Shown one piece after another: positions 1 through 10,394 of a stretch of 64,000 nucleotides of DNA. The notes below the pieces were generated by a model, which was not told the origin of the DNA, searched no databases, and saw only the letters and a list, made by a program, of their open reading frames with translations. This DNA is from Kappaphycus alvarezii. Taxonomy: Eukaryota > Rhodophyta > Florideophyceae > Gigartinales > Solieriaceae. Where the stretch lies: positions 496,001 to 560,000 of the forward strand of contig NADL03000037.1 of the NCBI GenBank assembly GCA_002205965.3. Reading direction: 5' to 3'. Positions within the stretch are counted from its first letter, which is position 1; every line of letters begins with the position of its first letter. The translations under genes were made by a program, and so were the position numbers.

Positions 1-420
1 GCGGTACTCATCTTGTAACGAGGGAGCGAAAACGGGCTCATTTTCGTACGGCAGAAGAATTTATGCCTTAATTGTGAGAGTAAGGGTGCACCATTGGCTT
101 ACAAATTATTGTAAGATGCGAGATAGATACTGAGTTAGGTCGGCCTTAAATAAAGGTTCGGATCCGAGATATTTTTTATCCGATAATCGATTCAATAGAC
201 CCGAGAAGCTTGATGTCGAGATGGGCAGAAAGCCCATCTTTGAAATAGGATATGAGCTCGTTGCTGTTAAAAGCAATATCAGTATCGACTACTACGACTT
301 TGAGCAACATGAACTGGGTTTTCTTTTGAAAGGAGATTGAAAGACATCAAACTGAGAGGGATAAAAAATCCACGAGCAGAGACATTTGTCAAGAAGAGAG
401 ACTCAAATTTCACCATCTTG
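1..420 (-). pseudogene. Copia-type reverse transcriptase, 3' part, runs off the left edge
   Basis: Read on the minus strand, 310 to 1 gives stretches of a Ty1/Copia reverse transcriptase. A degenerate YVDD box lies near 295-275 (VVVDTDIAF), followed by NSNELISYFKDGLSAHLDIK and LLGSIESIIG, the usual region after the active site. The segment at 55-1 (ENEPVFAPSLQDEYR) matches the end of the RT domain that leads into RNase H. Stops and frame changes interrupt it, so it is a dead copy. The rest of the element lies outside the window to the left. Further 5' coding sequence may extend to about 700 on the same strand but I cannot place it securely. Confidence 0.72.
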
Positions 421-2040
421 TTTTGTCATGCACCCGTCTAATACTAACAAAATCTGTCTTTCTGTAGTTCCATCTGCCCTCTTGCACTCACGGCGGGAGT
501 ATAGGTTATCTTACGACCTGACAAAGTCCAACTGTCTCTAACGTAGTGGCCCTTTCAGCCGCTGAAATGGAAAGTTCGTTTATCAATGCATATTCGATTA
601 CTATTACCAGATCCACGGTTGCTGTTGCCACGTCGATTACTTGTTTAGCGTCGAAATCTATGCCCTAGTTCAGAGCTTTCATTGGCTGTTTTGCTCCTGA
701 GTAATGTTGTTCCTGAGCTGTGTATTTTTGAGATTGGATCGCACAGCAAGTATAGCCTGACCTACTTTACAATTATTTATAGTTTCAGATCCTTCAGACT
801 TGAAACCATGGAGAGTGGAGAGAAAAAGTGTGGCAACTACCTAAGCATTTTTGAGGGTATTTTTTCTTCAGGCAGCTCAGCATTGTATGTTGCGAGTTAT
901 ACAGCCACAGAGATAAAAAAACAGCACGATTTTCAAAGTTACTGCCCTCTTTGAAAATCAGGCTGTCGCGCTCCGGTTTGAGGTTCTAAATGACTTTTGT
1001 ATTCAACATTGTAAAAAGTGTATCAAGTTCGAACCATAGCTCTCTGGCATTTATGTCGTCGTCATCAACGAAATTCTTTGCTAAGAACGCGGCGGAATCT
1101 CCAAGGCAACGAATGATTTTACTCTTTGGGATTGTGTTATCGGTTGTCCGAGAATTAACAGCGTCACTTGAGCTTAGACGCCCTGTCGGGCTCGTCTTGA
1201 GTCCAACAATTTGGGGAACCGATCGGCGAGGGTAGGTCTTTGTTTTACGTCGCCATGAAATGAAATCTGAGGGAACCTTTTACTATTGTACTTTGTTGAT
1301 ACAGTCATTATCCTCACCTCCTGCCACATTGAAGGGATGATTGGAGACCAAGAAGAAACTCTTCGTAGGGAACAAATTGTGTGTTGACGGTGATTTTTAT
1401 GGCAGTTGGCTGAGTTTTCTATGGGGATCGAAATAATCTCTAGGATTTTTGAGCCTCCTCTTCGGCTTTTACTCCCCACTTCTTCCCAGTATGTAGAGTT
1501 AGACTCTTGGCCCCATATTAGATACTCCGGGTATGTTCTTTTGTGAGAAGTGCTTCCCGACTACCAAATACGCAGGTGAGAGCCAGAAAACAATAAAGGG
1601 AAAGGTACCAGTCTTGTCGCGAATCGCTGTGCAATTTGGGAGCGAGAGATGTGGCCAGAGGTGACCTGACGATGATAGCATGCGAGAAGTGTCGGATGAG
1701 GGGTAACCGGTCCCCTGCTCGTTTAGGGAGTAGGGCCGTCCCGACATTACTGTGCCCTATATTTAGTTTTGCGTCAGTGTGCCATTGCCCACTCTGGACC
1801 ACTTGGCCAATACTGAGTGGCTCAAATGGGTTTCGCCTAATTGCTATTCCACAGGCTATAACTGTACTGCTCTGTACAGTACTTTGCAGTACGTGGCATC
1901 ATCTGACTGGCTTTTGCGACAGAAAATTTCAAAACTAATCAATAACTTTACGGCTTGCTTATCAAGGGTCCAGTGAAATTAAAGTCCTATTTCTGCGTAC
2001 GCGGAATTGGACAAAAAACCCTGGACAGAGCAATAACATT
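421..2040. other. No recognisable gene
   Basis: Only short open frames on both strands, without domains or repeats that I recognise. The part next to 420 could hold more of the decayed Copia element, since minus-strand frames at 700-540 are open for about 40 codons. Confidence 0.4.
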
Positions 2041-2332
2041 ACGGTAGATACTAAACAGCACGGCACTGTACATTACAGTATTACAGTTTTACAGTATTAC
2101 AATACGTACAGTAATGTACAGTACTTGAATTTGTAATCAGGCCAAAGGCACGTCTGCGATTGTCCAATTTCGCGAGGGGTATCGAGCTCGACAAACATTG
2201 CAGCTGAGAAAGACCGCATTTTTGTTCCGCATGTACAGTACAAAACTGTACAGTACTTTGCAGTGCCGTACAGTACGTGAGAACGCTATTAGACCAGGCC
2301 ATGTACAGTACTACTCTACTGTACATGCACAC
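2041..2332. repeat. Cluster of GTACAGTA / TACTGTAC palindromic repeats
   Basis: Many copies of ACAGTA, TACAGT and GTACAGTAC crowd this stretch (for example 2068-2122 and 2232-2328), separated by ordinary sequence at 2125-2230. The same motif family recurs at 8250-8330, 39180-39545 and 42690-42730. It lies about 400 bases upstream of the K+ channel gene. It may be a simple-sequence repeat or the end of a small non-autonomous element; no function can be read from it. Confidence 0.75.
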
Positions 2333-2395
2333 ATCGCCTCAAAATCGTCGCTTCCTTGCTTCAACAAAGTATAAGCCAAGACGCATCACCGCTTC

Positions 2396-2448
2396 CCCGA
2401 CCAAGCATCTTTCCCGACCAAGCATCTTTCCCGACCAAGCATCTTCCC
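2396..2448 (+). repeat. 17-bp tandem repeat, three copies
   Basis: The unit cccgaccaagcatcttt is repeated head to tail three times (2396-2412, 2413-2429, 2430-2445, the last missing its final base). It lies about 270 bases upstream of the K+ channel start codon, in the promoter or 5' leader. It could carry repeated protein-binding sites, but that is a guess. Confidence 0.85.
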
Positions 2449-2713
2449 ACTCGACGACGGAATTCCCGTTGTATACTTGCGGTTTGAATTGTTTTTGCGT
2501 ATATTCGCCCATCCTCAGGTCTGCGCTGAAATCAATCAAAAGTTGCAAAACTTTGCGTCAAGAATCTACGAACAATCAGCGACAAGCCAGCATAGTGAGT
2601 CTTGGCCAAGGTTGTGTCCTTCCACCGGATCACAATACGAATAAAAGACTACAGAAAGAGGGAGCGTTTCAAGACGACAAGAAAAAGAACCCCGCTTTAT
2701 AGACGATTTTTCA

Positions 2714-3832
2714 ATGTCCAAGACTGTGCAAGTTCAGGATGATCCCACTGAGGTAACTCCCTTGGTAGCATCTTCAATACAATCCGCTCGCCGAGCCGCC
2801 GAGACTGAGATAGGTTCGGCCATTAGGCGTACCAAGAGCATTCTCAAGCGCGCCCGCGATCGGCTTGGTCCGCAGGCGGAGAGCGAATCCCGGCTGGATA
2901 AGGTCTGTTTGGAACTTGAAGAAAGCGAGAAGAGCGGAAACCGTTTCTTTTGGGTTGCCATTGTTTTTATTGTCAATCACATCCTCGGTGGGGTCATTAC
3001 GCTGCACTTTTTAGAGGGTTGGAGTTTCTTTGATTGTGCCTACTTCTGCATTGTTACTACTACAACAGTGGGCTACGGAGATATTACCCCACAAAGGAAG
3101 CTCTCAAAAATATACGTCATCTACTACGTCATCGTTTCTATTGGGTTGATATCAACCATGCTTGCCCATCTAATCGGTCTCCTGATCGACCAGCAAGAGG
3201 AGATGCTGCTTGCAGCTATCACCAACGACGAGGAAAGCGATGAATCACGTGGCTCAGCGGGCGATGAAACACGCCTCGACGTTGGCGAAATTAGTCCTGA
3301 GGAAAGAATTATTACTGCAACCCAGCGCCTGGACAAGTCAGATTGGCACAATTTAATTATGGCCTCTTGCACTCTCGTCATAATCCTGATTATCGGATTC
3401 GCCGTATTCTTTTGGATGGAGGGACTTTCGATCATAGATGCATTGTATACAACAATCATTTCGGCGACAACAGTAGGGTTTGGGGACTTTGAACCAACAC
3501 ACAATTCAACGAAAACAATCATGACGGTATGGTTGTGCTTTTCGACAATTGCGGTAGGTAAAGTCATTGCGGACTTTACTGACGCGAGCGTCAAGGCCAA
3601 GCAAAGAGACGTGAGCCGTCGCTTGCTCACGGCCTCAATGGACATTGGAAGCATCAAGACATTTGATAAGGATCAGAGTGGAACAGTGGACAAGTGCGAA
3701 TTTTTGGCGGAGATGTTGGTGCTAAGCGGCAAAGTGGAGAGGGAGGATGTAGATACCATCTTGCTGCGATTTGATCAACTAGACAAGGACAACAATGGAG
3801 AAATTTCTGCATCTGATATCCACGCAACCTAA
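2714..3832 (+). CDS. Two-pore K+ channel (TPK/KCO type) with two EF-hands
   Basis: A 372-residue tandem-pore potassium channel. Each pore domain has two membrane helices around a selectivity filter. The first filter is TVGYGD at residues 118-123 between helices at about 78-98 and 132-158. The second is TVGFGD at 253-258 between helices at about 212-234 and 267-287. The C-terminus has two Ca2+-binding EF-hand loops, residues 318-329 (DKDQSGTVDKCE) and 357-368 (DKDNNGEISASD). Length and order match plant and algal TPK channels (about 350-430 residues), which mostly act in vacuolar membranes and respond to cytosolic Ca2+. The basic N-terminal tail (residues 38-50) lacks a clear 14-3-3 site. The gene is a single exon, starts at ATG 2714, and shows no damage. 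Location in the vacuole is inferred from family members. Confidence 0.96.
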   Translation: MSKTVQVQDDPTEVTPLVASSIQSARRAAETEIGSAIRRTKSILKRARDRLGPQAESESRLDKVCLELEESEKSGNRFFWVAIVFIVNHILGGVITLHFLEGWSFFDCAYFCIVTTTTVGYGDITPQRKLSKIYVIYYVIVSIGLISTMLAHLIGLLIDQQEEMLLAAITNDEESDESRGSAGDETRLDVGEISPEERIITATQRLDKSDWHNLIMASCTLVIILIIGFAVFFWMEGLSIIDALYTTIISATTVGFGDFEPTHNSTKTIMTVWLCFSTIAVGKVIADFTDASVKAKQRDVSRRLLTASMDIGSIKTFDKDQSGTVDKCEFLAEMLVLSGKVEREDVDTILLRFDQLDKDNNGEISASDIHAT

Positions 3833-4368
3833 TGGGCTTTTCTTTTCATACACATCTTATGGTAAGTCGTAATACATAGGCCCGCTTTAAGCTTCATCTC
3901 AGTTACGGAGTCTCGCAGAGTAAGACACATTTCCAAGATCGAGGTCAATCTCTGATGACGGAGTTCACAACTAGATAATCTTGGCTACGCAAAGGTCCCT
4001 ACGATGGGCAGAGGCAACCGCACAACGCGGTTAGTTCCATTATGCCACGACTTCCACAGGTGCACAGAGTCAACGCCGTAGTGGTCTCGAGCCTCATATG
4101 CGCACACATGAGGAGGTTCACTCTTACGACCTAAATACAGGACAAAGAAGGGGAGAATAAACTGCGTCTAGGCGAGAATGTCGGCAGAATCTTTACATCC
4201 ATTCATAAAACACCAGTAGTGCTCTGTTCTTACGCGAGAGTCTACCCCGCAAAGGACAAAATGTGACAACAATAAAACTCTGCACAAATCATGAACAGAA
4301 AGCAGCTTCCGTCAGGACCTCAATGCAAGCAGTTGAATTTCAATACATCTCGTAAGCTTTTAAGGTAT
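3833..4368. other. Convergent intergenic spacer between K+ channel and bZIP gene
   Basis: Both flanking genes end here (plus-strand channel ending at 3832, minus-strand bZIP ending at 4369), so this holds their 3' ends. I see no further gene and no strong repeat. Confidence 0.6.
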
Positions 4369-5250
4369 TTATAGTCGACGTCGCTTTGAATCGGGTCCAT
4401 CTTCTTTGGGATCCATATCAGCCTCCATCTTTACATCGTCGACCCCCAACAGCTTGTCCATTTCCCCTTGTGCGATAATCGACCGAACAAACTGAGGATT
4501 AGCTGCCTCCATTTTTCGAATCCATTCCCTCAACTTTGTCAGTTGCGCTCCTTCTTCTGGACCCTTCTTTGGTATCTCCGCCGCACTTCTTAGCTCCTGA
4601 ACCTCCTTGCGGTAGGCGTTCCGCTCTGCTTCTATACGGTTCAGCCGTGATTCCAACTCTGTCTGATAGCGCAAAACTTTCGCTCTAGACGCAGCAGCAG
4701 ATGCACGGTTAGCGCGCTCGCGCTCCTTTTGCTTGACGGCTTTGCCAACTATTTCTTTAGCCAACCCTTCATACTGGGCCTGATCACTACGGATAGAGCA
4801 AAGCGCTTGTTCCGCAATCTTCTCACTTTTCACTCGGTTAAAGACTTCACTAGCGGCCAACATGGCTTCGCCTACCTCAACCAAAGGGATTTCATCCTCT
4901 AATCCCAGTGATGGCACCTGAATCTCATCTTTGGCAGGCGTTGTCGCAAGAGATGCGACAGGTTGCGTTACTACGGCTTGAACCGGTGGTGCTACTATAA
5001 CAGGAGAGGATACGGCAGGAACCGTCGAGACGGCAGGAACGGTGGCGACGGCAGGCACGGTGGCGACGGCAGGCACGGCAGCGACAGCAGGTACCGTGGC
5101 AACGGCAGATGATGAGTTGACAGCGGCGGTGGCGGCAGCTGTGGCGGCAGCTGTGGCGGCATCTGAGAGCGGTTCCTTTACTCCATCATCAATGAGAGGT
5201 GGCACGTCGTTGACGATCTCGTCGCTGACCTTGGTACCGACTTGTGCCAT
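4369..5250 (-). CDS. bZIP transcription factor with Ala/Val/Pro-rich N-terminus
   Basis: A 293-residue protein with a basic leucine zipper. The basic region (about 173-193, KQKERERANRASAAASRAKV) holds the bZIP signature N-x7-R (N181, R189) in the form NRASAAASR. The zipper follows at the correct nine-residue spacing with L199, I206, Y213 and L220, so it is short and imperfect. Residues 31-100 are low complexity: Ala/Thr runs (31-43), then VPAVAT/VPAVS repeats (53-80) coded by an 18-bp DNA repeat, probably a disordered activation region. The C-terminus ends in KRRRL, a likely nuclear signal. It should bind DNA as a dimer in the nucleus; target genes cannot be told from sequence. ATG at 5250 is the first Met of the frame. 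It converges with the K+ channel gene. No introns or damage are visible. Confidence 0.88.
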   Translation of the reverse strand: MAQVGTKVSDEIVNDVPPLIDDGVKEPLSDAATAAATAAATAAVNSSSAVATVPAVAAVPAVATVPAVATVPAVSTVPAVSSPVIVAPPVQAVVTQPVASLATTPAKDEIQVPSLGLEDEIPLVEVGEAMLAASEVFNRVKSEKIAEQALCSIRSDQAQYEGLAKEIVGKAVKQKERERANRASAAASRAKVLRYQTELESRLNRIEAERNAYRKEVQELRSAAEIPKKGPEEGAQLTKLREWIRKMEAANPQFVRSIIAQGEMDKLLGVDDVKMEADMDPKEDGPDSKRRRL

Positions 5251-5780
5251 TACAGATCTGAGGCCGGATTGTGATAGTTGACGTTGAACCCTTACGATGA
5301 AAGATTCCTTTTGCCAGTTGTCGCTTCCGTGTCAACGTTGTAAAGCGTGGCCACGATCGTACGAAAGGGCGCAAAGATGGGTAGGCTCACTATTTGTAAC
5401 TGCGCTCGATCCGCGAAGATCCAAGAGACAAACCACCTTGTCTCCCAACGTAGGTTAAAATAGCCTTTCGAATATGTCCATTTCATTGCTGAGGGGACGA
5501 CAGGCCCAAGTTTACTAGACAAGAAATTTACAAATTTTAGAGTTCATATCCCCATCTTTCGCTAATTGTAATTACTAGCCAATTACGATACAACAATCTT
5601 AATTAGTACTCTCGACAATTGGACCAAATTCTGCGATTTTACGCGGTCCTTACTAACATGTGGCCAGGTCATATTGAAAGCTGTAAGCATTTAGCAAAAA
5701 GTATTTCCTGGGGGGGGAACGGTGACCTTTTATTGCTAAAATGCATTACAAAGGGACCGTACAGCCCCGGCTGGACCTAT
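5251..5780. promoter_or_regulatory. Upstream region of the bZIP gene
   Basis: This should contain the promoter and 5' leader of the bZIP gene. Short frames are present on both strands but none resembles a known protein, and no promoter motif can be named with confidence. Confidence 0.35.
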
Positions 5781-5786
5781 TGGGGT

Positions 5787-6030
5787 TCAACCGCACTCCG
5801 TGAAGGCAGGCTTTCCCCGCCTAGCGGCGGTGCAGTTGGCAATGTCCTGGAGGAGCTGGAGGCCGGGGATGTCGACCTGGCCATAAACGTCGATCGCCAA
5901 GGGGCGCAGTTCGATGCCCTCGGACCAGCAAGGAGGGCCGTAGTAGTTGTGCTTCTTCAGGGTGGCTCGTTCGAGCGCGGATGTATGTCTGTGCATCGAA
6001 TCTTCAAAATCTTCATACATTCAGTCGAGA
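5787..6030 (-). pseudogene. LINE 3'-end fragment (C-terminal tail of reverse transcriptase ORF)
   Basis: The minus strand codes for a piece with the pattern LKKHNYYGPPCWSEGIELRP followed by LAIDVYGQVDIPGLQLLQDIA. It resembles the tail of algal and oomycete non-LTR retrotransposon proteins, where a Lys/Tyr-rich start is followed by (V/R)PLA-D-(Y/F)G and a helix. The same tail type is seen at 8357-8797 and 43330-43640 in this window. No RT domain is found upstream, as expected of a 5'-truncated insertion. Recognition rests on a short pattern, so confidence is moderate. Confidence 0.5.
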
Positions 6031-6699
6031 TAACTGCTTCTGCTCTTGGATCCACATCATTCCAAAAAAATTGAAATTGGGTTATATTGTGTTTACTTGA
6101 ATGGGTTGGTAGAGTGGAATTTTCTTCCTTCGCTTCTGTTGGCGTGGGCATCGGTTTAGCCGGTGCTGGGTTGAGTCTGTTTAGCAGGCCCACTAAAAAT
6201 CAAATTAAATGTCTCCATTTCGTTGGTATACTTAAATCCCCTGCTAAGAGCAATCGCAGACTAGGATTACTGTAAGTAGGGTAACCACTTACTGTACATC
6301 TTGGATCCCTGATGTTTAGCGATAATTTGCTCTGAGGACTTCCCAGGAAAGTGCGCATTTCAACAATAATCCCGCCTGGAAAGGCTGGCTGACTGCCCTA
6401 CGTTTCGGTTCTCGCGCAGGTCACCAGGTCAAGCCATCTTTTGCTTCACGAAACTAGTTTGAATGAAAATTCGTAGAACCCCCAACCTTAGCACCACTCG
6501 CAGTGAGCCATACACATTTCATCGGCTCGCCTTGGCACGGATACTCCTTTGCTTATTTGATACGTTCAAAGGGTCCTGGGCATCGCTTCATTGCCCTTCC
6601 ACTCTCCACATTGAGGGCTGGCACCTGACTGCCCGGGACTTCGCCAATCGGGTTGAGACTGGCATTGCCGCACGGGTAGCCGTTCCGATTGCTGATGTG

Positions 6700-6882
6700 C
6701 GGCAAACATTATTCGCTCGTCACGCGGTGAGACTTTTCCAGAATAACGCCAGTCGTTTGTTGGAAGGGGTTTTGAGGGGCACTTACGGCCCCAATTTGAA
6801 AATATGGTCATTCCAGAAAATCTCTGTTCTCAGGGTATGTCAGTAGCTACTCAAATTAGGCCTCTGTTGCCGTAATCATGAA
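6700..6882. repeat. Diverged dispersed repeat, copy 1
   Basis: This stretch and 7740-7882 are diverged direct copies. Shared blocks include aacgccagtcgtttgttgga against agcgccagttgtctgttgga, then attccaga-aa-ctctgtt-tcagggta, and a common end ccgtaatc. The host element is not identified. Confidence 0.6.
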
Positions 6883-7337
6883 AATTAAGAATATGGTGCC
6901 ACTCCAAACATTAAGTAAACTACATTTCATCCATTACATCCAGTTGTGGCGTGAAGAATAGTATCAAACTCTAATGCGGAGGGCACACACCTTGGCAATG
7001 TCCCCACCTGTTGCACAAGGCCACGGAAGAGGAACAAACTGGGATCAACAGGCGGCGCGCCCTTAGGCTCGTAGAGAGGGCCTACGGCAGGGCAGCGCGT
7101 GCGCTGAGATCATCTGGGATCGCATGACCCTCCCTCAAGGTTGTTTCCATACTCCAGGAGAAGCATCCACCGCGCTTTCCGACGTCAGAGTCTGTACTAA
7201 CCTGATTGCTCTTACTCGCTGCGCCCTTGCCTCCGCTTCACACCAGACCAAGACTGCGCCCCAAACCATCTTGTTGAGCTCCTACAGGTCCCACCTGTGC
7301 CCTGGGAAGGCCTAAAACTCATCCGCGAACGGATAAG

Positions 7338-7448
7338 CACTAACTCAAGCAAAGCAAGAACGGACAAGATCAATCACTAACTCAACCAAAGCAAGAACGG
7401 ACAAGATCAATTTCTAACTCAACCAAAGCAAGAATGGACAAGATCAAA
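7338..7448 (+). repeat. 37-bp tandem repeat, three copies
   Basis: Units at 7338-7374, 7375-7411 and 7412-7448, each with the core aaagcaagaacggacaagat (last copy one change). Adjacent copies differ at one to four bases, so the duplication is fairly recent compared with the decayed transposons around it. Confidence 0.9.
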
Positions 7449-7739
7449 CACAAGCTCAAGCACTGACTCTCGGACAAGGACTACCTTACACTCTAAGAAC
7501 TCGGCGAAGAACTGCACTAGACGAGGAGGATCGACATCGAGTTCAAGGCCTGTTTTTTTTTCCAACGGGGTTTTTTTTGGGCCTGCGCATGGACCCGACC
7601 GATCTCATGAATTACACTCGACCCCGCATCGAAAACTCTATGGTTACCATCGTAGTTTTCTCCGACAACATAGCCCTAGATGGCTCCTCGTCGGGAGTAA
7701 ATGAAATGTTCATCACACCAGTTGTCAGTGGTGGACGAA

Positions 7740-7882
7740 GCTCGAGACTGGTCAAAAATAGCGCCAGTTGTCTGTTGGAACGGGGTTGTACCCGAAACTT
7801 TATGCAGCAGATATATTCCAGAGAACCTCTGTTATCAGGGTACATCAACGGCTACGCAAATCAGGCCTTGTCCCCGTAATCA
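7740..7882. repeat. Diverged dispersed repeat, copy 2
   Basis: Second copy of the repeat at 6700-6882, in the same direction and about 1.0 kb downstream. It lies in an open frame (7577-7879) with no recognised domain, so that frame is more likely repeat-derived than a gene. Confidence 0.6.
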
Positions 7883-8249
7883 CTTGCTCAACCCTACCCA
7901 CCAGTGATCCTTCATAGTAAAACGCCCACGTACCTCATTTCCTCCCCCAAGTAAACGGCCCCGAAACGACAAGCCTTCTCTTTGCTGTACAACAACTCCG
8001 CGACCCCGACCAACGCTTACCACCAGTTATCGCCGTATGTCGCATGGCACTATATGAGAATTCATCTGCTGCAAGTTTAATAATTGTAAGCCCTAAACAG
8101 TTCTAAGCAAATGAATGGTGCATGTTGAGAAATGCCTGCCGCAGTGCACGCTAGTAACAGGAAACGACTAAATACGTTTACATTGCTATTGATTCCTTCT
8201 CATGTCAGCCCGTTGAGAGTGCGTGCGTCGGCGCGCAGTCCTTTGGTTA

Positions 8250-8330
8250 AGTACAGTATTGATACATAAGAACAGGAATACTGTAAATACAGTATTGTAC
8301 TGTAAGAACAGTATTCCCGTACTGTACCCG
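8250..8330. repeat. GTAC/ACAGTA repeat cluster
   Basis: A short run of the same ACAGTAT / TACTGTA motif family as at 2041-2332, directly upstream of a LINE fragment. It may be an insertion or microsatellite that spread by local duplication. Confidence 0.6.
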
Positions 8331-8344
8331 CTTGGCGAACATAA

Positions 8345-8797
8345 GCCACCCAAGAAGTGGGCGCGTACAACGTCACCATTCGCAATCCCATGGCCCGATC
8401 TTACCTCGAACAAGCTGCATTGGCACCTTGCGGGGCAGCTGAATCGGCCTACGTTGACAAGGTGAAGACCTTCGACCGCTCAGTGAGAGCTGCGTTTAAC
8501 CTGACCCCGGACGCTACTTTTCCAAACCTCGGTTTTCACTTTGTTCCGCTAGCTTTCGACTCGTTCGCCGCGCCCTGTAAGTCAACCTCTGGGGTGATTG
8601 AGACCCATGCGAAATTGATATCGCGACGACTGTTCTGTACACCAGCGGCGGCCCTTGACCACCTGCGGCAACGAATCTCGTCGACCATATGGTCTACCTT
8701 TGCAACATCGATCCTAGCGCGTATTCCCAAGCTGTGCAGCGACGAACGTCAACTATCTCAGCTTACACTGTCAGCTAGGCTTGTACGCCCTTTATAA
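8345..8797 (+). pseudogene. LINE C-terminal endonuclease/tail fragment
   Basis: The frame carries YNVTIRNPMARSYLEQAAL, then AESAYVDKVKTF, then FHFVPLAFDSFAAPCKSTS and LRQRISSTIWSTFATSILAR. In relatives the first block is (Y/L)DVTVRNP, the last strand of the restriction-like endonuclease fold of R2-type non-LTR retrotransposons. Here the Asp is Asn, which a single G-to-A change explains and which should abolish cleavage. The second part is the conserved VPLA-D-FG tail. No RT domain lies upstream, so this is a 5'-truncated copy. The endonuclease assignment is inferred from this pattern alone. There is no convincing start codon, as expected of a fragment. Confidence 0.7.
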
Positions 8798-9017
8798 TAC
8801 ATGAAGTAAAGATGATTATATGTGTACCCAAGAAGTGGCATCGGTTCCGCGATACTTACAGCTAGTTGCTGCAAGAAGAAAAAGAATAAGAAGAATGACG
8901 CTTTATTAGAGAGCTTACGATTTTTCGTCGACGCGAATAACACCGTGCACAAGATGCGAGATTATAGGAAATATTATCTCAAAACACCACGCAAATCTCG
9001 TTGAAACGACTAATTCT

Positions 9018-10301
9018 ATGAAACCATATTCGTGTGATTTGGCGGGACTCGTGTGCCCTCAGTGCCGAGTAGCCCCTCGATCCAAAACGCTTCCATCTCG
9101 ATCCTCAACTTTCCCCCACTCAATCGCCTCCCACCAACCTAAACCTCCCATGAATAACAACATCATCACAAACCGCACCAACCCGTTAACCAACATGATT
9201 TCCGACATCCCTCTACCCAACATCGCCATCATCAGGACATACACTCCCGTACCTACACCTAGCCCATCACCAATACCTGTATCGGCTCCAATACCCACAT
9301 CTGCACTTCAAGTGCAATCTCTTCCGCTCATCACCGCACATCACGTCAACCTTCCTGTGCTGCCGCCCCAACCCCCTTCCGTCTCAACCGAAGCTGTGCC
9401 AGATACCAATGTATTAACTAAGGAACCGAGTAATACAAATATCGTACCCAGCGGTGCCTTAGTCATGCCAAGAGATGAAAGCAACGATGATGATGAAAAT
9501 CCCAAATCATCTTCCCCAACGCGCAAGTTTAGGAGTTTTAGCCATAAAAACTGGTAGTACGCAATCTTGAAGTGCATTAAAGCTACAAGTGCCCATAGGC
9601 AAAGCAAGGGATCAAAGGTAAAGGCGTTTTCATCTGCTCGCGGGTTTTTTATCACTGAGATACCGAAGGCGGTCTTCTAAAATCAAACTAAACCGAAACA
9701 GAAGTCTCTTACGGACCGTTTCAATTTGCTTGTCGAGATGCGTCGATCTACAGTCAAAAGGAACGCAGCCACTTCAGATCTAGCTGAGGACTTGTCGGAC
9801 AAGGATCTTCTGCTGGACAATCTCATCCTCGAGATGGATGAGTATGAAGAGAGCATGAAAAAGAAGAGAGAAGAAAAGGAAGGGACAGAACGTAATATGG
9901 TGTTAGTCGGGGAAGAAATTCGAAACCGCGCTTTGCAAAGGCACAAAAGGTAGTCTAGGAGTGATAATAGCCACTCAAGAAAGAGAGAAAAGCGCGCAAT
10001 TAAAGCCAGTAAATGGCTGGACTATTAATCAGGAGTTAGCAGTGTGCTCGTGGAGTCAATTAAGCGCAAGAGGGATGTCGAAGAAAAGTAACTTCCCTTG
10101 GCAGAAGCACGTTTGGAATTAGAGAAGGAGAAGTGTTTGAAGGATGATGATCGATTCCGTCGCTCTCAAAAAGTTTTGGAGAAACACCTAAAGTTAGATA
10201 AGAAGAGGATAGAGTTGGACAGAGAATGACGCCGGGAGGCTCGTAGAGAACGAGAGAAAATGATGCAAGTTATGAGCGCCATGATTACAAAGCTCCAGTA
10301 A
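9018..10301 (+). pseudogene. Harbinger-associated Myb/SANT-like accessory protein (element A), six in-frame stops
   Basis: One frame runs about 428 codons from 9018 to the stop at 10299-10301. It is broken only by stops at 9555, 9678, 9951, 10026, 10089 and 10227. The first part (residues 1-170) is Pro/Thr-rich. Codons at 9540-9680 give a SANT-like stretch (KNW-stop-YAILKCIKATSAHR). From 9700 comes TDRFNLLVEMRRSTVKRNAA with LSDKDLLLDNL, typical of transposon-linked Myb-like proteins. The end is a charged coiled coil (LEKEKCLKDDDRFRRSQ, LDKKRIELDRE, MMQVMSAMITKLQ). Such proteins carry the Harbinger transposase into the nucleus and bind the element ends. The transposase lies tail to tail only about 93 bases downstream. 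Frame conservation with point stops suggests substitution decay. Confidence 0.82.
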
Positions 10302-10394
10302 ATACCATCGCGAAGGGTATCGAGGAGCGCCCCCCGGACTCTCAGACCCTTTTCGGCATTTTCGCAGTAATGACTTAATTCCAACTAAGTGAGT

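Noticed and set aside
2277-2702. 141-codon frame just upstream of the K+ channel
   Set aside because: Consists of the GTAC repeats, the 17-base tandem repeat and the leader; no domain. Likely untranslated leader or promoter.
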